A stretch of DNA of 64,000 bases, from NCBI RefSeq assembly GCF_003471585.1, contig NZ_QRJO01000001.1, forward strand, positions 248,001 to 312,000. Reading direction: 5' to 3'. This DNA is from Collinsella sp. AM18-10. Lineage in GTDB: Bacteria > Actinomycetota > Coriobacteriia > Coriobacteriales > Coriobacteriaceae. Below, piece by piece: positions 1 to 10,830 of this stretch (position 1 is its first letter; each line of letters starts with the position of its first letter). Under the pieces are notes generated by a model. That model saw nothing but the letters and a program-made list of their open reading frames with translations, had not been told where the DNA came from and made no database searches. A program made the position numbers and the translations under genes.

Positions 1-1423
1 TCGCCGCAATGGAGCGGGCGTCCATCAGGGCCACGGCGCTCAGCTGGCCATTGCCCGGCTTGGAACCCTCGCGGTTGGGGAAGTTGCGCGTGGTGTGGCG
101 AATGGACAGGCCGTTGTTGGCGGGCGTGTCGCCGGCGCCGAAGCACGGGCCGCAGAACGCCGTGCGCACGATCGCGCCGGCCTCCATGAGGTCGTAGATA
201 TAGCCGCGACGCGTGAGCTCGAGCGCCACAGGCTGGCTCGTGGGATAGACCGACAGCGAGAACTCACCGCAGCCGGTGTTGGCGCCCTTGAGCACGCGGG
301 CAGCCTGGACCACGGAGTCGTAGTTGCCGCCCGAGCAGCCGGCGATAACGCCCTGCTGCACGTGCAGCTTGCCGTCGACGATTTTGTCGAGCAGGCTAAA
401 GTGCGTCTTGCCCTCGCCGATCTTGGCGGCCTCGAGCTCGACCTCGTGCAGGATGTCCTCGAGGTTCTCGTTGAGCTCGTCAATCTCAAAGCCGTTGGAA
501 GGATGGAACGGCAGCGCGATCATGGGCTTGACGCTCGACAGGTCGACCTCGACGCAGCCGTCATAGTAGGCGACATCGGCGGGCCTGAGCTCGCGGTAGT
601 CGTCACCGCGGCCGTGCATGGTCAAAAACGCGTGTGTGTCCTCGTCGGTAGCCCAGATGCTCGACAGACAGGTGGTCTCGGTGGTCATGACGTCGACGCC
701 GTTGCGGTAGTCGGTCGTCATGCTCGCGATGCCGGGGCCCACAAACTCCATGACCTTATTCTTGACGTAGCCCTTGGCAAAGACGGCACGGATGATGGCG
801 AGTGCCACATCGTGCGGGCCAACGCCGGGGCGCGGGGCGCCCGTGAGGTAGATGGCGACGACGCCGGGATAGGCGACATCGTAGGTGTCGCGCAGCAGCT
901 GCTTTGCCAGCTCGCCGCCGCCCTCGCCCACGGCCATGGTGCCCAGAGCGCCGTAGCGGGTGTGCGAGTCGGAGCCCAGGATCATCTTGCCGCAGCCCGC
1001 GAAGTTCTCACGCATAAAGGAGTGGATAACGGCGATATGCGGCGGAACGAAGATGCCACCGTACTTCTTGGCAGCCGAGAGGCCAAAGACGTGGTCGTCC
1101 TCGTTGATGGTGCCGCCCACGGCGCACAGCGAATTATGGCAGTTGGTGAGCACGTAAGGCAGCGGGAACTGCTCCATGCCCGAGGCGCGCGCCGTCTGGA
1201 TGATGCCGACGAAGGTGATGTCGTGGCTTGCCATGGCGTCGAAGCGAATCTTGAGCGCCTCGGGATCGCCGGACGTGTTGTGTGCTTGAAGGATCGAATA
1301 CGCGATGGTGCCGCGCTTGGCATCCTCGGGCGTCTGCGTAATACCGCGCTCGGCAGCCTCGGCCGCAGGCACAACCTCGCTGCCACGGCGCAGGTAGATG
1401 CCGTCCTCGTACAGCTTGACCAT
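1..1423 (-). CDS. Aconitase-family hydratase (YbhJ-like), C-terminus cut by window edge
   Basis: The minus-strand frame opens at an ATG at 1423, preceded by a GGGAGA ribosome binding site, and stays open to base 1 (about 474 codons). The product belongs to the aconitase / isopropylmalate dehydratase superfamily. It shows a [12 protein letters not shown] segment and the Fe-S ligand pattern NCHNSLC, a later CSGGNYDS and FCGPC, as expected for a [4Fe-4S] hydro-lyase. The overall pattern resembles E. coli YbhJ rather than AcnA or LeuC. The remaining part, including the swivel domain, lies outside the window. The substrate is unknown; citrate or isocitrate activity should not be assumed. Confidence 0.72.
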   Translation of the reverse strand, partial: MVKLYEDGIYLRRGSEVVPAAEAAERGITQTPEDAKRGTIAYSILQAHNTSGDPEALKIRFDAMASHDITFVGIIQTARASGMEQFPLPYVLTNCHNSLCAVGGTINEDDHVFGLSAAKKYGGIFVPPHIAVIHSFMRENFAGCGKMILGSDSHTRYGALGTMAVGEGGGELAKQLLRDTYDVAYPGVVAIYLTGAPRPGVGPHDVALAIIRAVFAKGYVKNKVMEFVGPGIASMTTDYRNGVDVMTTETTCLSSIWATDEDTHAFLTMHGRGDDYRELRPADVAYYDGCVEVDLSSVKPMIALPFHPSNGFEIDELNENLEDILHEVELEAAKIGEGKTHFSLLDKIVDGKLHVQQGVIAGCSGGNYDSVVQAARVLKGANTGCGEFSLSVYPTSQPVALELTRRGYIYDLMEAGAIVRTAFCGPCFGAGDTPANNGLSIRHTTRNFPNREGSKPGNGQLSAVALMDARSIAA

Positions 1424-1593
1424 ACTGTCTCCCACTCTGCCCAAACGATTTGGGCGCATAGCATACATTCGTTCAATATCGTGCCATAGAACGGTTGCCA
1501 GTGGGCTACGAATCTGCACGTTCACTTTATCTCAGTAAAGTAAAGGACGAGCCCAGCGTGGGCCGGCAGATTTGGTGCAAGAGTGTCCCTTTC

Positions 1594-1624
1594 GACTAGT
1601 CATTTAAGAACGTCCCCAATGACT
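1594..1624. repeat. Family A palindromic repeat (CGTCCCCAATGA type)
   Basis: Contains CATTTAAGAACGTCCCCAAT flanked by GACTAGT on the left and GACTA on the right. The same core recurs near 36440, 36620, 42610, 42745, 44000, 50860, 59525 and 59670. The extragenic position, short palindromic form and GTCCCC core resemble REP-type elements mobilised by Y1 (RAYT) transposases. That origin is inference, because no such transposase gene is in the window. Confidence 0.6.
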
Positions 1625-1640
1625 ACCGCATCCGGAGCAA

Positions 1641-1812
1641 GGCAACGCCGCAGGTAGAGGACGGACAGCGAGCGACGTCCAGAGCGAACAAGTTGGCATG
1701 AAAAAGGCAAGGCATAGACCTTCTGGTCATGCCTTGCCTTTTGAATGACAAATTGTCGCTCTGGGCGGCGCGCAGCGTCGAGCCGTTACGCCGTTCGGTA
1801 GAACGGCGTAAC
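1641..1812 (-). repeat. 172-bp multi-hairpin element, copy 1
   Basis: Three nested or adjacent stems are visible. The outer stem pairs CCAGAGCGA (1679-1687) with TCGCTCTGG (1756-1764). The inner hairpin is 1702-1742 with core GACC-TTCT-GGTC. A separate hairpin at 1785-1812 has arms GTTACGCCGTTC and GAACGGCGTAAC around a GGTA loop. Copies 2 (28437-28608) and 3 (36705-36876) have the same length and fold but different stem sequences. It abuts the hspR stop codon, so on the minus strand it would be the 3' UTR. It could be an RNA element, a terminator-like structure or a non-autonomous mobile element. Confidence 0.7.
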
Positions 1813-2229
1813 CTACAAGTCCCCGCCGGCGCCCAAAAGCTTGCGCATGACTTGCTCGGGGTTGACTGAGCCGTCGCGCGGGGCCAGGGCGGTGATCTTC
1901 TTCTGCATCTTATACTCGTGCAGCTCGTCCTCGAGCTGGCGTACGCGGGCGCGGAGCTTCTCGTTCTCGCGCTCGCGCTCCTCAGCACGCTCCTTCATAT
2001 CGAGGATGCGCACCACGCCGGCGAGGTTGATGCCCTCATCGGTCAGTTGGTTGATGAGTTCCAGACGCTCGATATCGGCGCGCGAATACAGGCGCGTGTT
2101 ACCGCCCGAGCGCTGGGGGTTCACCAGGCCCTTGGACTCGTAGACGCGTAGAGTCTGCGGGTGCATGCCGGTCAGCTCGGCCGCCACGCTGATCATGTAC
2201 AGCGGTTTGTTCCTATTGTCCTCGGCCAT
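1813..2229 (-). CDS. hspR: MerR-family heat-shock repressor HspR
   Basis: 138 aa. The N-terminal MerR helix-turn-helix includes TGMHPQTLRVYESKGLV and the wing segment SGGNTRLYS. A long charged coiled-coil follows (about residues 75-115), and the C-terminus lacks a metal-binding cluster, as in HspR. In actinobacteria HspR represses dnaK operons and uses DnaK as co-repressor. It is the last gene of the dnaK-grpE-dnaJ-hspR run and lies about 70 bp downstream of dnaJ. The stop codon is followed directly by the 172-bp structured element. I found no intact HAIR operator (CTTGAGT-N7-ACTCAAG) upstream of dnaK, so the exact operator is unclear. Confidence 0.9.
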   Translation of the reverse strand: MAEDNRNKPLYMISVAAELTGMHPQTLRVYESKGLVNPQRSGGNTRLYSRADIERLELINQLTDEGINLAGVVRILDMKERAEERERENEKLRARVRQLEDELHEYKMQKKITALAPRDGSVNPEQVMRKLLGAGGDL

Positions 2230-2301
2230 GCTACCTGACCCCTTTCCGTCTCGTTATCGTCCATCATAAGCCCGCGGGCGTGGGCGTGCGCCGCGACCGC
2301 C

Positions 2302-3267
2302 CTAGTACGTCGCCTTGTAACGATTGACCTTCTCGCGATAGTCGCGCGTGTCGGCCTCGCGCAGCTTGGTCATGGCATCGCGCTCATCGTCGGACAGGTT
2401 CGTGGGAACCTGCACCTTGATCTCGACGAGCAGCGCGCCCGTGCGGCCACGGTGCTTAACATCGGGCGCGCCCATCTCCTTAAAGCGGAACTTCTTGCCC
2501 GTCTGGGTACCCGCGGGCACCTTCAGACGAACCGTCGCACCGCCGGGCGTCGGCACATCCACCGTGCAGCCGAGCGCCGCCTCATAGACCGAGATCGGCA
2601 CCTCCATGGTCACGTCGGCACCTTTACGCTTAAACAGCGGATGATCCTCCACATGCGTGGTCACGACCAGGTCGCCGCGCTCGCCTCCGGCAACGCCATA
2701 CTCGCCGCGACGCTTGTAGCGTAGCTTGCCGCCGTCGACCGCACCCGCAGGCACCGAGACCGTGATGGTCTGCTGCTCGCCCGTCGAGGGAATGCGGTAG
2801 GTGACCTTGTGCGTCACGCCGCGAAACGCGTCCTCGGCTGTTACGTCGACAGTCAGCGACAGGTCGCCGCCCTTGCGCGCACGGTTGCGGCCCGCGCCCG
2901 CACCGGCAGCGCCCGCGGCCCCGGCAAAGCCCGAGCCCCAATCGCTGCCCCAGGCGCCGTTGCCGCTAAAGATGCTGTCGAAGATATCGCCCCAGCCGCT
3001 GGCGCCCGCGCCGGCACCGTAGCCGCCGCCATACGCTCCGCCCGTGCCCGGCATGCCGCCGAACATGAGCATCTGGTCGTACTCTTTGCGCTTCTTCTCG
3101 TCCGAAAGCGTCTCGTAGGCCTCGCTAATCTCCTTAAACTTGGCCTCGTCGCCGCCGGCATCGGGGTGATATTTTTGCGCGAGCTTGCGAAACGCGCTCT
3201 TGATCTCTTTGTCGGAGGCGCTCTTGGATACGCCCAGGATGTCATAGAAGGTTTTGCCTGCAGCCAT
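2302..3267 (-). CDS. dnaJ: DnaJ-family co-chaperone without zinc finger
   Basis: 321 aa. The J domain (about residues 6-72) carries HPD at 34-36, which stimulates the DnaK ATPase. A Gly/Ala-rich linker (about 75-130) leads directly into two beta-barrel client-binding domains (about 135-300). The CXXCXGXG zinc-finger repeats of class I DnaJ are absent, so this is a class II / CbpA-like J protein although it sits in the dnaK operon. The start ATG has a GGAG site upstream. A strong hairpin lies between grpE and this gene. Confidence 0.9.
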   Translation of the reverse strand: MAAGKTFYDILGVSKSASDKEIKSAFRKLAQKYHPDAGGDEAKFKEISEAYETLSDEKKRKEYDQMLMFGGMPGTGGAYGGGYGAGAGASGWGDIFDSIFSGNGAWGSDWGSGFAGAAGAAGAGAGRNRARKGGDLSLTVDVTAEDAFRGVTHKVTYRIPSTGEQQTITVSVPAGAVDGGKLRYKRRGEYGVAGGERGDLVVTTHVEDHPLFKRKGADVTMEVPISVYEAALGCTVDVPTPGGATVRLKVPAGTQTGKKFRFKEMGAPDVKHRGRTGALLVEIKVQVPTNLSDDERDAMTKLREADTRDYREKVNRYKATY

Positions 3268-3338
3268 CGTAGCTCCTCTCCTGTTTCATCCGTCGCCCAG
3301 CAGACGGCGGCTCATGCTTTCATATGGCACTAGGCCAG

Positions 3339-3369
3339 AAAGGGCCCCGGGTGTTGCCCCGGGGCCCTT
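3339..3369 (-). terminator. GC-rich hairpin between grpE and dnaJ
   Basis: Arms AAGGGCCCCGGG and CCCGGGGCCCTT enclose a short loop, just after the grpE stop codon. The T-run on the minus strand is short (TTTC), so it may work as a partial terminator or an mRNA processing or stability site. Either would lower dnaJ and hspR relative to dnaK and grpE. Confidence 0.6.
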
Positions 3370-3374
3370 CTCAA

Positions 3375-4217
3375 TTACTCCTCGGTGCTCTCAGCCGTAT
3401 CGGCCGCAGCATCCTCGGGCGCCGCTTCGGGCTCCGGTGCGGGGCGCTTCTCGCCACCGTAGGTCACCGTCACCATCGCGGAGCGCAGGATGCGATCCGC
3501 CATGCGGTAGCCCTTCTGGTACACGTCGTTGACGGTCTCGTCGTACTGCGATGCGTCCTCGACGCGACCCACAGCCTGGTGCTCGAGCGGATCGAACGCC
3601 TCGCCCTTGGGGTCGATGGGCTCAACGCCCTCGTGCGCAAACACATCGAGCAGCTTGGCATGTACCGCGTCAACGCCATCGACGAACTGCTTAAAGTCCT
3701 CGGAAAGCTCCTGGCTACGGGCATGGTCGATTGCACGCTCGATATCGTCAACCACCGGCAACAGCGCGGTGACAAGCTTCTCGGTCGCGCGCTCGCGCTC
3801 AGCGATGCGCTCGTTGGCGGTGCGGCGACGAAAGTTCTCCCAGTCGGCCTGTAGACGGGCAGTGCGCTCGGTGGCGTCCTTTGCCTTGTCCTCGGCGGCC
3901 TTCTGAGCCTCTGCCGCAGCATCGAGCTCGCTGCGCACGTCGGTAAGCTCCTTTTGGGCCTGCTCGAACTTGAGCTTAAAGTCGTTGTCGGCGGCTTCCT
4001 CACCGGCGCGGATAGCGGCTTCCACCATCTCGTCCTCGGTCATCGTCGCCTCCTTGTTGGAATCCTCTACCTGGTTCTCGGCAGCCTCGGCGGCCGGGGC
4101 CTCGTTGGCCTCGGTATCGTCGACGGCCTCTACGGGAATCTTCACGTCCTTCTCCTCAGAGTCAACGGGGGCGGCGCCAGTGGCGGCCGCCTCCGTGCGA
4201 GCTTTACGGGCGGACAT
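3375..4217 (-). CDS. grpE: Nucleotide exchange factor GrpE
   Basis: 280 aa, longer than the usual ~200 aa because of an acidic, Ala/Glu-rich N-terminal tail (about residues 1-75) and an acidic C-terminal tail. The central long coiled-coil (about 80-140) contains LQADWENFRRRTANER, and the beta-wing region contains AFDPLEHQAV and YQKGYRMADRILRSAMV, all typical of GrpE. It releases ADP from DnaK. The start is 2 bases from the dnaK stop, so the two are probably translationally coupled. Confidence 0.93.
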   Translation of the reverse strand: MSARKARTEAAATGAAPVDSEEKDVKIPVEAVDDTEANEAPAAEAAENQVEDSNKEATMTEDEMVEAAIRAGEEAADNDFKLKFEQAQKELTDVRSELDAAAEAQKAAEDKAKDATERTARLQADWENFRRRTANERIAERERATEKLVTALLPVVDDIERAIDHARSQELSEDFKQFVDGVDAVHAKLLDVFAHEGVEPIDPKGEAFDPLEHQAVGRVEDASQYDETVNDVYQKGYRMADRILRSAMVTVTYGGEKRPAPEPEAAPEDAAADTAESTEE

Positions 4218-4219
4218 GA

Positions 4220-6112
<1,893 letters not shown>

Positions 6113-6655
6113 TAGAAATTCCCTCTCTCTTTTGCGTTCGCGCCACCTCGACGGTCTGTCGCACGGCGCTTCGGCTTGTCTTTCAGGATGTAGTGTATCC
6201 CCTTATGGGCCGGAATATACAAAATCTAAGTCAATTCATATAAGATTTCTTATCTCTGAGAGTTTAGGTTCTTAAATGCGCAGGTAGATGCACTGTTTGA
6301 GTTCTCGGCAGATCTATTGAGATCTATGTAGAGTTGACTGAGGTTTGGGCTCGGGAGCGCACATGGCGGCCCCGGGCTTCCCTGGGGAAAGTTCGACCCG
6401 TTTTTCGGCCAAATAATGGGATGCGCTTTCCACAAGCACGCTCAATCGCCCTATATTTCAAGTCACCTGTAGCTAACATTTGCGCAGCTCAACGGCCTCA
6501 CCTGCATGTTTTTTAGTAAGCCGTGGCATACTCGGCGAACGGTATGAAGATGCCGGTCAGAGGGTATTGCAAACGGTCGCTCCCGTGGTATGTTTTTGCC
6601 CGAATCAAACCGGCGCGCATCGCCTGTAGCGTCGGTCAACAGAGAGGAAACTACC
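6113..6655. other. Intergenic region upstream of dnaK and ferredoxin
   Basis: No gene is supported here. The dnaK side is AT-rich and holds an imperfect dyad, AAATCT (6222-6227) with AGATTT (6243-6248), which could be an operator. Around 6297-6325 several TGAG/ACTCA-like half-sites lie in the same orientation, but no true HAIR palindrome forms. At 6385-6432 there is a degenerate family E repeat (CGACCCG, TTTTTCGGCC, then AATGGGATGCGCTTTCC), also found at 28178-28350. The ferredoxin promoter must lie in the last ~100 bases, but I cannot assign it. Confidence 0.4.
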
Positions 6656-6841
6656 ATGGCTCATCCCGTAATTGATGCCGACGAGTGCATCGCTTGTGGC
6701 GTTTGCGTCGACTCCTGCCCCGCTGGCGTTCTGGAGCTCCAGGACGTCGCTACCGTCGCTGACGAGGATTCCTGCGTCGCCTGTGGCGCTTGCCAGGACG
6801 CTTGCCCCGCCGGCGCGATCACCGAGATCGTCGAGGAGTAA
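6656..6841 (+). CDS. 2[4Fe-4S] ferredoxin
   Basis: 61 aa. Two bacterial-type cluster motifs, CIACGVCVDSCPAG and CVACGACQDACPAG, bind two [4Fe-4S] clusters, the classic clostridial ferredoxin layout. It is a small soluble electron carrier for fermentative or hydrogenase-linked redox reactions. The ATG at 6656 is chosen because it follows GAGAGGAAACTACC and gives the family's normal N-terminus; an in-frame upstream ATG would add a tail without an RBS. It is monocistronic, ending at a strong bidirectional terminator. Confidence 0.93.
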   Translation: MAHPVIDADECIACGVCVDSCPAGVLELQDVATVADEDSCVACGACQDACPAGAITEIVEE

Positions 6842-6881
6842 CAGCTCCCCCACCTGCACACTCAAAAGTACACCGTGCACA

Positions 6882-6919
6882 AAAAGGAGGCCTCCGCATC
6901 GCCGCGGAGGCCTCCTTTT
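6882..6919. terminator. Bidirectional terminator between ferredoxin and niaR
   Basis: Perfect stem AAAAGGAGGCCTCCGC / GCGGAGGCCTCCTTTT with a 6-base loop and A/T runs on both flanks. It can serve the ferredoxin gene (+) and niaR (-), which converge here. Confidence 0.88.
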
Positions 6920-6928
6920 GCATGTGTT

Positions 6929-7474
6929 CTAGGACAAATCATCCTCGTAGGGCATTAAATCGGCAAGGTAGCCCTTCTCCCTGAGCATGGCCTCGATCTC
7001 GTCGAGGGTTTGCTCGTCTTCTGCCGCAATGCGATGGAAGTGATAGCCACTCGTCACCGTTAATAGCGGAAAGCTCTTGCCACTCTCGATATCGTGTAGG
7101 TAGCGCTCGACATCGCGACGATTGCGGATGTCCAGGTCGGCTGTGATCTTACCGTACACGCGGTGGTTGACGATCACGTTGAGCACGGCGCCGCCCGCGT
7201 CGACGATGCTCGTGAGCTCATCGCCCGCCTGCTCCACGCCGTGGCGTACCTTGACCAGACGCGTGGGCACAGCCGGGCTGCTCGCTGCCTCCTGTAGCAC
7301 ATAGCCGCGATTGGTGGCGACAATATCGTGCCCGTCGGCGCGCAGCAGGGCGATGTCCTGCACCACAACCTGACGGCTCACGCCCACCTCGCGGGCAAGC
7401 GCACTGCCCGAGACAGGATCTTTGGCTTCCTCGAGCACGGCCATGATGGAACGGCGACGCTCGCGGGCGTCCAT
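6929..7474 (-). CDS. niaR: NAD biosynthesis transcriptional repressor NiaR
   Basis: 181 aa. The N-terminal winged HTH of the HTH_11 type (VSGSALAREVGVSRQVVVQDI, about residues 21-41) is followed by a 3H domain. The characteristic histidines are in VNHRVYGKI, RYLHDIESG and GYHFHRI; they bind a metal and nicotinate in this family. NiaR represses NAD synthesis and niacin uptake genes when nicotinate is abundant. The gene start overlaps the nadC stop by one base, so the repressor is the last gene of the operon it probably controls. The likely operator is the palindrome at 10837-10880. Confidence 0.88.
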   Translation of the reverse strand: MDARERRRSIMAVLEEAKDPVSGSALAREVGVSRQVVVQDIALLRADGHDIVATNRGYVLQEAASSPAVPTRLVKVRHGVEQAGDELTSIVDAGGAVLNVIVNHRVYGKITADLDIRNRRDVERYLHDIESGKSFPLLTVTSGYHFHRIAAEDEQTLDEIEAMLREKGYLADLMPYEDDLS

Positions 7475-8334
7475 TATTTACCGTCCAGTAGACGCAGGTG
7501 CTTAAGCGAGAGGTCGAGAATCGGCGCAGAGTGCGTCAGAGCGCCCGAACTAATATAGTCAACACCCAGGCCGGCCAGGGCGCGAATGTTGTCGGCGTCT
7601 ACGTTGCCCGAGCACTCGGTCTTGGCACGACCGGCGATAAGCTCAATCGCAGTAGCCATGTCATCGTGGGTCATGTTGTCGAACATGATGATATCGGCGC
7701 CGGCCTCCACGGCTTCGCGTACCATGTCCAGGTTCTCGCACTCAATCTCGACCGTCGTGGTAAACGACGCGTGGGCGCGCGCCATCTCGATCGCGCGCGT
7801 CACGCCACCGGCGGCATCGATGTGGTTGTCCTTGAGCATGACGGCTGTCGACAGGTTGTAGCGATGGTTGCTGCCGCCGCCGATCTCAACCGCCGCCTTC
7901 TCGAAAACGCGCATGCCCGGCGTGGTCTTGCGTGTGTCGACAAGCACGGTCTTGGTACCCTCGAGCGCCGCTGCCATTCTGTGCGTATAGGTAGCGATAC
8001 CGCTCATGCGCTGCAGGTAGTTGAGCGCCACGCGCTCGCCCGAAAGCAGCACGCGCGCATCGCCGCGCACCTGGCCCACGTGGTCGCCAGCGTGCACCTC
8101 GTCACCGTCGGCAACATCAAACAGCACCGAGCTCTGCGAATCCAGCAGCTCAAAGGTGCGGGCGAACACATCCAAGCCCGCGATGATGCCATCGGCCTTG
8201 GCGATGAGCTCCACCGTGGCGGGGCGCGCCGTGGGGCACACGCTCGCCGTGCTCACGTCCTCAAACGTAATGTCCTCGCGTAGAGCCTGCAGAATCAGAT
8301 CATCGACGACGAGCTTCATGGTAATGGGATTCAT
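7474..8334 (-). CDS. nadC: Nicotinate-nucleotide pyrophosphorylase (quinolinate phosphoribosyltransferase)
   Basis: 286 aa, the normal length. It converts quinolinate and PRPP to nicotinate mononucleotide, releasing CO2 and pyrophosphate. Visible family signatures are RMSGIATYTHRM, LVDTRKTTPGMR, GGGSNHRYNLSTAVMLKDNH and the C-terminal barrel strands EVEIECENLDM, DIIMFDNM and YISSGALTHSAP. It follows nadB with a 3-base gap and overlaps niaR by one base, so it lies mid-operon. Confidence 0.95.
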   Translation of the reverse strand: MNPITMKLVVDDLILQALREDITFEDVSTASVCPTARPATVELIAKADGIIAGLDVFARTFELLDSQSSVLFDVADGDEVHAGDHVGQVRGDARVLLSGERVALNYLQRMSGIATYTHRMAAALEGTKTVLVDTRKTTPGMRVFEKAAVEIGGGSNHRYNLSTAVMLKDNHIDAAGGVTRAIEMARAHASFTTTVEIECENLDMVREAVEAGADIIMFDNMTHDDMATAIELIAGRAKTECSGNVDADNIRALAGLGVDYISSGALTHSAPILDLSLKHLRLLDGK

Positions 8335-8337
8335 GGT

Positions 8338-9714
8338 CTACTCCTCCACGGCCTGCGTGCCGGCGGCACGGGCCAAATCATCGATCGCCAGGGAGTCGGC
8401 GCTCAGGGCGCGATGACGCCCGTCGAGCGCGGGCTCGCCCGCCCGCTCCACGGCGAGCGACTCGCCGGTGCGCATGTACCACGCGGCGCGACGACCCCAG
8501 ACCAGCGCCTCGAGCAGGCTGTTTGATGCAAGGCGATTCTTGCCGTGCACGCCATTGCAAGCCGTCTCGCCGGCTGCGTAGAGCTCGGGCATCGAGGTGC
8601 GGCCGTCCTTGTCGACCCACACGCCGCCCATAAAGTAGTGCTGCGTAGGCGTAACGGGGATGGGCTCGTCCAAGATGTCGCGGCCGTCCTCCAAGCAGCG
8701 TGCGCGAATGTTGGCAAAGTGCCCGGTCACTACATCGCGCTCGACGGGGGCAAAGCTCAGCCACTCGTGCTCAGTACCGTCCTGCTTCATCTGCTCGCGA
8801 ATAGCGGCGGCGACCACATCGCGCGGCTGAAGCTCGTCGGTAAAGCGCTCACCGGCGGCATTGAGCAGAATCGCGCCCTCGCCGCGGCAGCTCTCGCTGA
8901 TCAGGAACGTGCGGCCTGGCTGCGGCGAGAACAGGCCCGTGGGGTGAATCTGCACGTAGTCCAGGTGCTCCATCTTAATGCCATGCTCCTGAGCGATGTA
9001 GCAGGCATCGCCCGTAAGCTGCGGATAGTTGGTCGAGTGGTCGTATACGCCGCCGATGCCGCCCGTTGCCCACAGCGTGTGACGGGCATGGATCTTAAAC
9101 GGCTCGCCGGCATGCGCGCCCTCGGCGGCATTTACCAGCTCGTCGGCGGGACGAACCGAGTTGTCCTCGTCCACGGGAACGGCGACGACACCGGCACACA
9201 CCGTGGCGCCGTCACGCTCGCCCGTCAGGATGTCGGTCATGGCCACGTGCTCCAAAATCTGCACGTTATCCAGTTTGCGAACGGCCTGAAGCAGCTTGGT
9301 CGTAATCTCCTTGCCCGTAATGTCGGCATGGAAGGCAATGCGCGGACGGCTGTGCGCGCCCTCGCGGGTAAAGTCGAGGCCGCCATCGGCCTTGCGCTCA
9401 AAATCCACGCCCATCGCTAGCAGGTCGTTGATGACCGAGCGGCTCGAGCGGATCATGATGTCGACGCTCTCGCGGCGGTTCTCGTAATGGCCGGCGTGCA
9501 TGGTGTCCTCAAAGAAGGCATCGTAGTCCGAGCCCTCGGGCAGCACGCAAATGCCGCCCTGCGCGAGCATCGAATCGCACTCGTCGACAGCGCCCTTGGA
9601 GAGCATGATCACGCGCATGCTCGTCGGCAGGTTGAGAGCCGCATACAGGCCCGCTACACCGCAGCCGGCAATAACGACGTCGCACTCCATATCGGGGTAT
9701 TGCTTGGTTTCCAC
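8338..9714 (-). CDS. nadB: L-aspartate oxidase NadB
   Basis: About 458 aa from a GTG at 9714, which has a strong AGGGAGAGG site six bases upstream. In-frame ATGs at 9741 and 9765 would add 9 or 17 residues and cannot be excluded. The FAD-binding motif CDVVIAGCGVAGLYAAL is at the N-terminus. GREGAHSRPRIAFH-like (REGAHSRPRIAFHADITGK), HPTGLF, ESCRGEGAILLN and the C-terminal NRLASNSLLEALVWGRRAA are all NadB/SdhA-type signatures. It oxidises L-aspartate to iminoaspartate, the NadA substrate; in anaerobes fumarate can be the acceptor. The C-terminus is somewhat short for the family. Confidence 0.92.
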   Translation of the reverse strand: METKQYPDMECDVVIAGCGVAGLYAALNLPTSMRVIMLSKGAVDECDSMLAQGGICVLPEGSDYDAFFEDTMHAGHYENRRESVDIMIRSSRSVINDLLAMGVDFERKADGGLDFTREGAHSRPRIAFHADITGKEITTKLLQAVRKLDNVQILEHVAMTDILTGERDGATVCAGVVAVPVDEDNSVRPADELVNAAEGAHAGEPFKIHARHTLWATGGIGGVYDHSTNYPQLTGDACYIAQEHGIKMEHLDYVQIHPTGLFSPQPGRTFLISESCRGEGAILLNAAGERFTDELQPRDVVAAAIREQMKQDGTEHEWLSFAPVERDVVTGHFANIRARCLEDGRDILDEPIPVTPTQHYFMGGVWVDKDGRTSMPELYAAGETACNGVHGKNRLASNSLLEALVWGRRAAWYMRTGESLAVERAGEPALDGRHRALSADSLAIDDLARAAGTQAVEE

Positions 9715-9769
9715 AGGAATCCTCTCCCTTGAATGTGACATAAGGGACCGTCCCTCATGCCGCATTGTT

Positions 9770-10795
9770 CTAGCGCACTGCGTACTCGAGCATGCGGTCG
9801 AGCGTGAGCTTGGCCTGATCGGCGGCCTTGTCCGACACGCCAATCTGCACCTCGCCCTCGCCCGTCTCCAGGCAGCGCACGAGCTTTTCGAGCGTGATGA
9901 GATCCATGTTGACGCAGGTGGGCTGCACCGCGGGGAAGTAGAACTTCTTGCCGGTGCCCTGGCAGCGGCGCTCGAGCTCGTAGAGCACGCCGCGGACCGT
10001 CACGATGATGAACTCGCTCGCGTCGGACTCCTCGGCGTACTTGATGATGCCGGCGGTGGAGCCGATGTAGTCGGCCTCGGCCAAAACGTCGGCCTTGCAC
10101 TCAGGATGCGCCAGCACGAGCGCGTCGGGGTGGGTCTCCGTCGCGTCGACGATCTGCTCGACGGTGATGATGTGATGGCGCGGGCAGTAGCCGTTGTTGA
10201 GAATGACGTGCTTTTGCGGCACCTGCTCGGCTACGAAGCGGCCGAGGTTTTGGTCGGGAATGAACAAGATGTGCTGCTGCGGCAGCTCGGAGACGATCTT
10301 GACGGCGTTTGAGCTGGTAACGCACACGTCACTCCAGCTCTTGATCTCGACCGTGGAGTTGACGTAGCAGACCACGGCCAGGTCGTCGCCGTACTCGGCG
10401 CGCGCCGCATCGACCGTCTCGCGCTTGACCATGTGCGCCATGGGACAGTCCGCGCCCGGCTCGGGCAGCAGCACGGTCTTGGTGGGATTGAGCAGCTTGG
10501 CGCTCTCGCCCATAAACTCCACGCCGCACAGCACGATAGTCTGCTGCGGCAGGCTCTTGGCGAGCTTTGCCAGGTAGAAGCTGTCGCCGACGTAATCGGC
10601 AACAGCCTGAACCTCGGGCGCCACATAGTAGTGCGCCAGGATCACCGCATCACGTTGGGTTTTTAGTTGCTGAATGGCCTCGACGAGCTCTGCGGGCACC
10701 AATGCCGCGCGCTCCGTTGCCGTCGTTGCCGATGCGAGGCCAGCCGCAATATCGCGTGCAAGCTCCGACGCATCCATGTTCGCGCTCTGTGCCAT
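9770..10795 (-). CDS. nadA: Quinolinate synthase NadA
   Basis: 341 aa from the ATG at 10795, which is preceded by GAGAGGGG; a longer in-frame reading to 10840 would run into the promoter -10. It condenses iminoaspartate and dihydroxyacetone phosphate to quinolinate using a [4Fe-4S] cluster. Candidate cluster cysteines are in LCGVEFMGE, AHPECKADV and QPTCVNMDL. Other marks are VILAHYYVAPEVQ and PDQNLGRFVA. It is the first gene of nadA-nadB-nadC-niaR, driven by the promoter/operator at 10831-10880. Confidence 0.95.
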   Translation of the reverse strand: MAQSANMDASELARDIAAGLASATTATERAALVPAELVEAIQQLKTQRDAVILAHYYVAPEVQAVADYVGDSFYLAKLAKSLPQQTIVLCGVEFMGESAKLLNPTKTVLLPEPGADCPMAHMVKRETVDAARAEYGDDLAVVCYVNSTVEIKSWSDVCVTSSNAVKIVSELPQQHILFIPDQNLGRFVAEQVPQKHVILNNGYCPRHHIITVEQIVDATETHPDALVLAHPECKADVLAEADYIGSTAGIIKYAEESDASEFIIVTVRGVLYELERRCQGTGKKFYFPAVQPTCVNMDLITLEKLVRCLETGEGEVQIGVSDKAADQAKLTLDRMLEYAVR

Positions 10796-10830
10796 CAAGG
10801 CCCCTCTCTTTTGGCGAATCTTGGGGCTGT

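Noticed and set aside
95..1489. Long plus-strand open frame opposite the hydratase gene
   Set aside because: It is the antisense of a clearly conserved aconitase-family frame and has no RBS or recognisable domain.
1641..1812. Integron attC site (variable stems, conserved ends)
   Set aside because: No R'/R'' core sites of the GTTRRRY type, no integrase, and the conserved loops are unlike attC.
6290..6330. Possible HAIR operator (HspR site) upstream of dnaK
   Set aside because: Several TGAG/ACTCA-like half-sites are present, but they lie in one orientation and do not form CTTGAGT-N7-ACTCAAG.
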